Shown here in pieces: positions 58,729 to 64,000 of a stretch of 64,000 nucleotides of DNA. The first letter of the stretch is position 1, and each line of letters begins with the position of its first letter. The translations under genes were made by a program, and so were the position numbers. Origin of the DNA: Algoriphagus sp. (GTDB lineage: Bacteria; Bacteroidota; Bacteroidia; Cytophagales; Cyclobacteriaceae). The stretch is from positions 80,118 through 144,117 of the forward strand of contig NZ_JABXIN010000018.1 of NCBI RefSeq assembly GCF_013373065.1, read 5' to 3'. The notes under the pieces were generated by a model, which worked only from the letters and a program-made list of their open reading frames with translations, made no database searches and was not told the DNA's origin.

Positions 58729-59611
58729 AATTTATAGTGGAAATGAATGTAGCGATGTCGGAAATAATTGCCGAATAAGTAGCTGGTGTAAAACCATGGC
58801 CCTGCCCTTCGATAATTTGATATTCGAATGATACACCCTCTTCATCCAATTTATTGGCTAATAAATCACTTTGAGAAATCGGTACGACTGTATCTACGGT
58901 ACCATGAAAAAACTGAGTTGGTGGTGAGGAAGGATTGATGAAATAGATGGGGCTCGATTGTAAATAAGCGTCTTGATTAGAATCTGGAGTTCCGTTCAAA
59001 AGTGCTGTCAGACCCGTTTGAGTAAGAAAATTGAAGTCGAACAAGGAAATTAAATCTGTTGGAGGGAATAAAGCCATTACTGCTTTGATGTTTCCAATCT
59101 CTTGGTGTTTGTAAGCGTGCAATAATGCTAAATGCCCACCTGCACTGGCTCCAGCGAGGTAAATTTCATTGCTAATATTCCAATTCATTTGATTACTCAG
59201 TACATGTTGAACTGCTGAAATCACATCATTTTCCTGGGTGGGAAAGCGATTGGAATTGGTGACAAAATCAAAAAGCCGGTAGTTAATAGCAATCAAAGCA
59301 AACTCAGGGAGGGCCTGTTCAAAAGCCATTCGGAATTCCTGAAATTCATCTTTGCTGCCATCTATCCAAGCACCTCCGTGAATGTAGATCAAGACCGGTG
59401 TGCTTTCCATACTCCTTCCTTCGGGTAAAAAAATATCCATCACTTGACGGGCATCTTGGCCATAGGAATTATCACTTAATTCCAGAGCTGGTAAAGGAGC
59501 ATTGGGATTAGGGTCATCCGTCGAGCTACAACTTGAAAAAAGCGTGATTATGAGGAAAAAAGAAGCTATGCCCAGCCGTTTAAAAAAAGCGTAGTCTGAA
59601 AAATCTTTCAT
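58727..59611 (-). CDS. Lipoprotein alpha/beta-hydrolase (esterase/lipase-like)
   Basis: A 294-residue outer-membrane or periplasmic lipoprotein (lipobox LFSSC, Cys28) with an alpha/beta-hydrolase fold of the BD-FAE/hormone-sensitive-lipase-like type. Seen: VLIYIHGGAW oxyanion loop (about residues 73-82), the nucleophile Ser156 in YLAGASAGGH, Asp240 in FHGTVDTVVP and His272 in GQGHGF. It should hydrolyse carboxyl esters or acylated glycans; the substrate is unknown. I use the ATG at 59611, where the signal peptide begins; an in-frame ATG at 59623 would overlap the upstream aldehyde dehydrogenase gene by 10 bp. Confidence 0.86.
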   Translation of the reverse strand: MKDFSDYAFFKRLGIASFFLIITLFSSCSSTDDPNPNAPLPALELSDNSYGQDARQVMDIFLPEGRSMESTPVLIYIHGGAWIDGSKDEFQEFRMAFEQALPEFALIAINYRLFDFVTNSNRFPTQENDVISAVQHVLSNQMNWNISNEIYLAGASAGGHLALLHAYKHQEIGNIKAVMALFPPTDLISLFDFNFLTQTGLTALLNGTPDSNQDAYLQSSPIYFINPSSPPTQFFHGTVDTVVPISQSDLLANKLDEEGVSFEYQIIEGQGHGFTPATYSAIISDIATFISTIN

Positions 59612-59613
59612 TT

Positions 59614-61035
59614 TTAGAACCATCGAATAAGAGATTTAATAATTTGTTTTGTGCGGACCCCATAAGGAGGTCGAAGTAAAGTGGTGTTATTGGGACCTAC
59701 TCGCTGCTTTAGGATGCCTTTTTCGTTGCTAAAAGCTAAAAAGCCAAAATGGCCATGGGCTTTTCCTAATCCACTGTTATTGACACCACCAAATGGCATT
59801 TCATTATGTAGGAAGTGCAGGACACAGTCATTTATTACTGCATTTCCAGAACTTGTTTGTTGGAGGACTTGCTGTTGTTCCTTGCTTGAATCAAAGATAT
59901 ACAAGGCCAAGGGCTTGGGATGTTTGTTTACATATTGTATCGCCTCTTCCAATTTGGAATAAGTGAGAATTGGTAAAATAGGGCCAAAAATCTCTTCCTG
60001 GGCAACCAACATTTCTTCCTCAATTCCAGATAAGATGGTAGGTTCTATGTAGCGGTGGTGTGGAATACTTTTTCCTCCGAATTCAACCTGTGCACCTTTA
60101 TCCAAGGCATCATCCAAATAACCTTTCAATCGATTAAAATGTCGCTCATTAACGATTCGAGGCATATCTTTAGAGTGTTCTATTCCCTTAAAATCAGGGT
60201 CATACATTTGCTGTATAGCAAGTTTTAATTCGGCCAGTAATAAATCTTTTTGACCTTCCTGAACCAAAATATAATCAGGTGCTACACAGGTTTGTCCACA
60301 ATTCACCAGCTTTCCATAAATGATTTTTTGGGCTGCATCTTTAAGATTCGCAGAACTTGTGATTATACAAGGAGATTTACCTCCCAGCTCTAAAGTAACT
60401 GACGTTAAATGTTTGGAAGCATATTCCATAACTACCTTTCCGATTTGAGGGCTTCCAGTAAAGAATATGTGGTCAAAAGGCAGGGAAAGTAAATGTTGTG
60501 CTACTTCGGCATCTCCTTGATAGACTTGTACCTCATTTACAGAAAAAATCTCCGAAATCATTGTTTCGATTAAAGCAGAAGTGTGAGGCGTTAATTCGGA
60601 GGGTTTGATAACAGCTGGACAGCCTGCGGCCAATGCGGAGACTAGGGGCCCAATTGCCAGATTGAAAGGATAGTTCCATGGCGCTATGATTAAGGCAACT
60701 CCTTTAGGTTCATACTGGATGGACGCATTTGTGCCTAGCATCGCAAGGGGCGTTGGGAGGGATTTCGACTTCATCCAACGCTTTAGATGCTTGATTGTAT
60801 GGTTAATTTCAGAAGTAACAGGGAAAATCTCGGATAAATCTGTTTCTACTGCAGACTTTTTGAAATCATTCCAAAGGGCTTCTTGAATTTGTTCCTGGTG
60901 GTTTTTGATCCAGGCCCGAAGGGTTTTTAATCGGTCAATTCGCTCACTTGCTGCTGAAGTCCTCCATTTGAGGGCTGTTTTTTGAAGTAAGTTGAGTTTG
61001 ACTTCGGTTTTTTGGGTGTATTCTGAGATTTCCAT
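59614..61035 (-). CDS. Aldehyde dehydrogenase, ALDH3-like
   Basis: A 473-residue NAD(P)-dependent aldehyde dehydrogenase. The catalytic Cys250 lies in GQTCVAPDYIL and the general base Glu216 in VTLELGGKSPCII; the cofactor loops GVALIIAPWNYPFNLAIGPL (112-131) and FFTGSPQIGK (191-200) are present. The N-terminus (WRTSAASERIDRLKTLRAWI) and C-terminal hydrophobic/basic tail (TKQIIKSLIRWF) resemble the class-3 fatty-aldehyde group, so a long-chain aldehyde substrate is likely but not proven. It is followed by the lipoprotein esterase gene, which starts 2 bp after its stop or overlaps it by 10 bp, depending on the start; together they could process lipid-type substrates. Confidence 0.9.
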   Translation of the reverse strand: MEISEYTQKTEVKLNLLQKTALKWRTSAASERIDRLKTLRAWIKNHQEQIQEALWNDFKKSAVETDLSEIFPVTSEINHTIKHLKRWMKSKSLPTPLAMLGTNASIQYEPKGVALIIAPWNYPFNLAIGPLVSALAAGCPAVIKPSELTPHTSALIETMISEIFSVNEVQVYQGDAEVAQHLLSLPFDHIFFTGSPQIGKVVMEYASKHLTSVTLELGGKSPCIITSSANLKDAAQKIIYGKLVNCGQTCVAPDYILVQEGQKDLLLAELKLAIQQMYDPDFKGIEHSKDMPRIVNERHFNRLKGYLDDALDKGAQVEFGGKSIPHHRYIEPTILSGIEEEMLVAQEEIFGPILPILTYSKLEEAIQYVNKHPKPLALYIFDSSKEQQQVLQQTSSGNAVINDCVLHFLHNEMPFGGVNNSGLGKAHGHFGFLAFSNEKGILKQRVGPNNTTLLRPPYGVRTKQIIKSLIRWF

Positions 61036-61461
61036 GGTTTGATTTTTCTATCAAAAAGAAAGATAAAAAAACTAGCTGAAAAGCATTCCTAAATTTTTTT
61101 GAAACAATCCAATGCTTTTGCAGAAGGAACTGAAAAAACCCATCAAAACAGGATTGTTTAACCGGTTTAAGGTATTGTTAAACAAAATGCATAAAATATT
61201 ATAAAAAAATACTTTTGTAACAAAAAAAATGCATTTCATATAAAAATAAAGCCTTGAAAAATTTGGATAAACTGCAAAAAAGTGTACATTTACTACATAA
61301 AACATGGTGGTTACGAGATTTCTCAAGATAAAATCTCAAACTAATAGAGTGGGTAGTTATAGGGGTTGGTTTGACTTGTAGGGATTTGAAAAGTCATATC
61401 ATCGAAAAATGAAAAAAGTATAGCGCAACGATTACGGACTCGAAATTAAAATCTTAACGAT
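61036..61461. other. 426-bp gap with an inverted repeat upstream of the giant surface gene
   Basis: No gene is supported; an 84-codon minus-strand frame here (61072-61326) is a low-complexity hydrophobic frame and looks random. The gap carries a perfect 9-bp inverted repeat, TTGTTTAAC at 61154-61162 and GTTAAACAA at 61177-61185, with an AACCGGTT palindrome (61160-61167) beginning in its left arm. A TACTTTTG box is at 61210-61217. Confidence 0.55.
61154..61185. promoter_or_regulatory. Inverted-repeat operator candidate
   Basis: Perfect 9-bp arms TTGTTTAAC / GTTAAACAA, 14 bp apart, with the palindrome AACCGGTT at 61160-61167. The centre resembles CCGG-core operators bound by LacI-type regulators. 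It lies between the divergent ALDH and giant surface genes. It could instead be a hairpin in RNA; no T-run follows. Confidence 0.4.
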
Positions 61462-64000
61462 ATGGAAAGGTTATCCAATTGTCAATCCAACTTCGATATG
61501 CCGAAGGATGGGTTCCTTGAAAGGGGAGAAAGCGGCAATACGGACTTTCTGAAGAGAGGAATAGGATTAGTCATTCTATTCCTTTTCTTTTTGGTAGGTT
61601 CTGCATTAGCCCAGGTTGCCCCTGTGAAATTTCCACAAGGAGGCTTCAATATTGATGGAAATCTTGTTTCTGGGGAAATTAATCCCCTTAAAGTAGGTAA
61701 TCCTCAAACAGGAGACTGGTTCAGGGGAGATGGCGCCCCTGATGACTCATTTGTCTTTTTTGATGATGGAACCGCTGTTCGAATTGCTCAAACATTTAAG
61801 TTTTTTGACGAGCAGAACTCGAGTTCTGATAATATTTTCAAAGGCGGACTCAAATACAATGATGATCCTAATAATTGGACTTGGATCAATAGAGAGGCTT
61901 CTGATAAACTTGATGTTAATAATGTCTTTGTTCATCTAGGAACCGAAGATGATCTCACCAATAGCCAATGGCTATTTGTTGCGGCTGATAGATTTGGAAC
62001 AAATGGTGCTTCCTATATTGATTTTGAATTTTTGCAAGATGAGACATTTAGTAAGAATGAGGATGGGACTTTTTCATCCAATCCAGCGACAGGGGGACGA
62101 ACTGTAGGAGATATTTTGATGACAGTGGATTACACTGGGGGTGGTAGCGTTCCTGTTATTTTGTTTTCAAGATGGCAAAATGTTGGTGTTGATACTTGGG
62201 ACTATGTGCTTATTGATCCGGCTAAATATGAGGATATTGAGTTTGGGGCCACAAATGCAACTATTGTTGATGCGCCTTATGGTGCTTTTGGTACTTTTGA
62301 ATACCAGCCTTTTCAGTTTGTTGAAGCAGCCATAGATCTTGGGGCTGCATTTGATGCTATATCTCCAGATCCGTGTGAGAGCTTAACAATTAGGAGGGTT
62401 TTCATAAAAACAAAAAGCTCTCCTTCAAAGACGGCAGATTTAGAGGACTTTATTGAACCTATAGCTGTCAAGCTTCTTTTGGGGGAACAAGAAATCTCTT
62501 ATGACACAAATGATTTATGTGGTTTAGAAGCTAACGTAATATTTACCAACCCGAGAATTTTTGAAACAATTGGTTTTTCTGTTGATGTTCCTTATGATCC
62601 TGTTACAGAAACAGGCCTTACGATTGATCCATCTACGGGTACTATCAATTTAGAAAAAACCTCTTCTGGCACCTATACCATAACTTATAAATATTATAAA
62701 GTGGATGGGGGGCTGTGTCCTGACCAAACTACATTTGATATTACAATTCCTGGAGATGCCCCAGAGCCTGAAGTGTTAAACACGGAATTCTGCTCCGGCT
62801 CAGGCATTCAATTTTATGATGTAACAGCTGGAGAAGGCTATACGATTTTATACTATGAATCTGAAACTTCTCCAGTTCCTTTCGAAGGGGTCCCTTCAGT
62901 TGACACGGATGTCGTTGCCCCAGGCACTTATTCAGTTTGGGTAAGTCAAATAAAAGACGGCGAATGTGAAAGCGGAAGAGTTGAAGTAAGTATTAAGGTT
63001 CAAACTTGTTCGATTTCATTAGAAAAAACAGGAACTATTGATATGACAATAGTCGCTCCTGATGATCGGGTCGACGAAGGCGATTTGGTCAACTATAAAT
63101 TCACAGTTAAGAATACAGGTACTGTGACCTTAACTAATGTAACGGTTGCGGATCAGCTTCCTGGTCTGGGTGAGATTACCCCTACCTCTTTAGCTAATCT
63201 CACTCCTGGAGCGACCGCTGAATTCACTGCGACCTATACGGTTACCCAGGCGGATCTGGATTTGGGTAGTATTTTTAATACGGCAACAGTCACAGGGACA
63301 CCTCCGGTTGGAAATGACGTGACTGACACGGATACAGAGACAATTGCAGTGGGTCAAAAGCCATTGATTGAGATTACCAAGACTGCAGATATAGATCCAT
63401 ATGGGCTTGGCGATATAATCACCTACACATTTACTGTGAAGAATACAGGTAACGTTACCTTGACCAATATAACGGTTACGGATCCACTTTCTGGTCTGAG
63501 TGCAGTTTCACCTACTTCGTTAGCTAGTCTTGCTCCAGGAGCAACGGCCGAATTCACGGCGACCTACACGACTACACAGACTGATATGGATGCTGGTAGT
63601 ATTTCAAACACAGCAACAGTCGTAGCAACTCCTCCTACAGGACCAAACGTTACCGATACGGACAACGAGATAATCACTGCGAATCAGGATCCGTTGATTA
63701 GTATTTTAAAGACGGCGTCCCAGTCTTCCTATGACGAGGCGGGCGATGTGATAACATATAGCTTCGAGGTAACCAACATTGGTAATGTGACCCTGACCGG
63801 TGTATCAGTTACGGATCCCTTACCGGGCTTATCGGCGATTACGCCTGCACCTGTAACCCTTGCGCCAACTGAGAGCCAGATATTTACAGCGACTTATACC
63901 ATTACCTTGGCGGATATGGATAAAGGAAGCGTAAACAACACGGCAACTGTAACGGGTACTCCTCCTACAGGATCAAACGTGACCGACACCGACAGCGAGA
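61462..64000 (+). CDS. Giant secreted repeat protein, DUF11-like repeats, 5' part only
   Basis: ATG at 61462 opens a frame that stays open for 846 codons to the window end. An unusually long N-terminal region precedes the hydrophobic signal core (about residues 35-50, GIGLVILFLFFLVGSALAQ). After a beta-rich region (about residues 50-400) and an Ig-like domain (about 430-510, GTYSVWVSQIKDGECESG), three tandem repeats of 110-111 residues start near residue 517. Each begins with a stretch such as SISLEKTG and carries VKNTGNVTLTNITVTDPL, LAPGATAEFTATYTTTQ and the NTATVTGTPP block. This is the DUF11-like fold of large surface adhesins. A T9SS C-terminal domain may lie further on but is not visible. 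Confidence 0.9.
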   Translation, partial: MERLSNCQSNFDMPKDGFLERGESGNTDFLKRGIGLVILFLFFLVGSALAQVAPVKFPQGGFNIDGNLVSGEINPLKVGNPQTGDWFRGDGAPDDSFVFFDDGTAVRIAQTFKFFDEQNSSSDNIFKGGLKYNDDPNNWTWINREASDKLDVNNVFVHLGTEDDLTNSQWLFVAADRFGTNGASYIDFEFLQDETFSKNEDGTFSSNPATGGRTVGDILMTVDYTGGGSVPVILFSRWQNVGVDTWDYVLIDPAKYEDIEFGATNATIVDAPYGAFGTFEYQPFQFVEAAIDLGAAFDAISPDPCESLTIRRVFIKTKSSPSKTADLEDFIEPIAVKLLLGEQEISYDTNDLCGLEANVIFTNPRIFETIGFSVDVPYDPVTETGLTIDPSTGTINLEKTSSGTYTITYKYYKVDGGLCPDQTTFDITIPGDAPEPEVLNTEFCSGSGIQFYDVTAGEGYTILYYESETSPVPFEGVPSVDTDVVAPGTYSVWVSQIKDGECESGRVEVSIKVQTCSISLEKTGTIDMTIVAPDDRVDEGDLVNYKFTVKNTGTVTLTNVTVADQLPGLGEITPTSLANLTPGATAEFTATYTVTQADLDLGSIFNTATVTGTPPVGNDVTDTDTETIAVGQKPLIEITKTADIDPYGLGDIITYTFTVKNTGNVTLTNITVTDPLSGLSAVSPTSLASLAPGATAEFTATYTTTQTDMDAGSISNTATVVATPPTGPNVTDTDNEIITANQDPLISILKTASQSSYDEAGDVITYSFEVTNIGNVTLTGVSVTDPLPGLSAITPAPVTLAPTESQIFTATYTITLADMDKGSVNNTATVTGTPPTGSNVTDTDSE

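Noticed and set aside
61072..61326. 84-codon minus-strand frame in the gap upstream of the giant surface gene
   Set aside because: Very AT-rich, dominated by Phe, Leu and Asn, no family resemblance and it covers the inverted repeat; it looks like a chance frame.

Overview
The window looks like chromosomal DNA of a member of the Bacteroidota, most probably a Cytophagales/Cyclobacteriaceae bacterium (Algoriphagus-like). The evidence is a fused-type SecDF, a SusC/SusD pair, a second TonB-dependent receptor with a carboxypeptidase-like N-terminal domain, DUF3127, DUF6702 and HupE/UreJ proteins, HEXXH lipoprotein-rich periplasmic proteases, TAnnTTTG promoter-like boxes, weak Shine-Dalgarno sequences and moderately AT-rich DNA. 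The species call is inference from family content. No tRNA, rRNA, CRISPR array, phage or insertion sequence was seen.

Layout. 1-9.1 kb: 3' end of secDF, a GT-C-like membrane protein, rbfA plus a LolC/E-type permease, a TPR protein, a coiled-coil membrane protein, a sarcosine oxidase-like flavoenzyme and an ABC exporter. 9.1-14.6 kb: a DUF3050 protein, then surface-polysaccharide genes (a WcaJ-type sugar transferase flanked by two methyltransferases), a tandem universal stress protein and a LigT-like protein. 15-25.5 kb: an orphan SusC/SusD pair, a DUF6702/HupE/M1-peptidase group, an M20 amidohydrolase, a 58-residue cysteine-containing small protein and an RluE-like pseudouridine synthase. 25.8-34 kb: a MoxR ATPase, a beta-helix lipoprotein followed by its TonB-dependent receptor, a SulP transporter and a CDF zinc transporter. 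34-42.3 kb: wecB and Wzi-like capsule genes, an FKBP isomerase, rlmH, a fasciclin protein and a Fur regulator. 42.4-51.9 kb: a large zinc metalloprotease; a compact locus with a FAD oxidoreductase, a UbiA prenyltransferase, a type III polyketide synthase, a methyltransferase and an MscS channel; a GH30 lipoprotein and a nitroreductase. 52-61 kb: small proteins, a membrane MutS-like ATPase, purK-purE, DUF3127, an ECF sigma factor with a small partner, a lipoprotein esterase and an aldehyde dehydrogenase. 61.5 kb to the end: the 5' part of a very large secreted protein with tandem ~110-residue DUF11-like repeats, still open at the window edge.

How the genes fit together. Most are cell-envelope functions: protein export (SecDF, LolC/E-type permease), outer-membrane nutrient uptake (SusCD, the receptor-lipoprotein pair), capsule/exopolysaccharide (WcaJ-like, WecB, Wzi), secreted hydrolases and adhesins. 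The best candidate for an undescribed pathway is the type III PKS/UbiA/methyltransferase/FAD-oxidoreductase locus at 45.0-48.9 kb. Its gene content fits a methylated, possibly prenylated phenolic lipid or quinone.

The DNA is tightly packed. Five convergent gene pairs share a 4-bp YTAA overlap that carries both stop codons, whereas most of the spaced convergent pairs have an intrinsic terminator. Palindromic intergenic elements and a 4-copy 7-bp tandem repeat lie around 24.5-25.7 kb.
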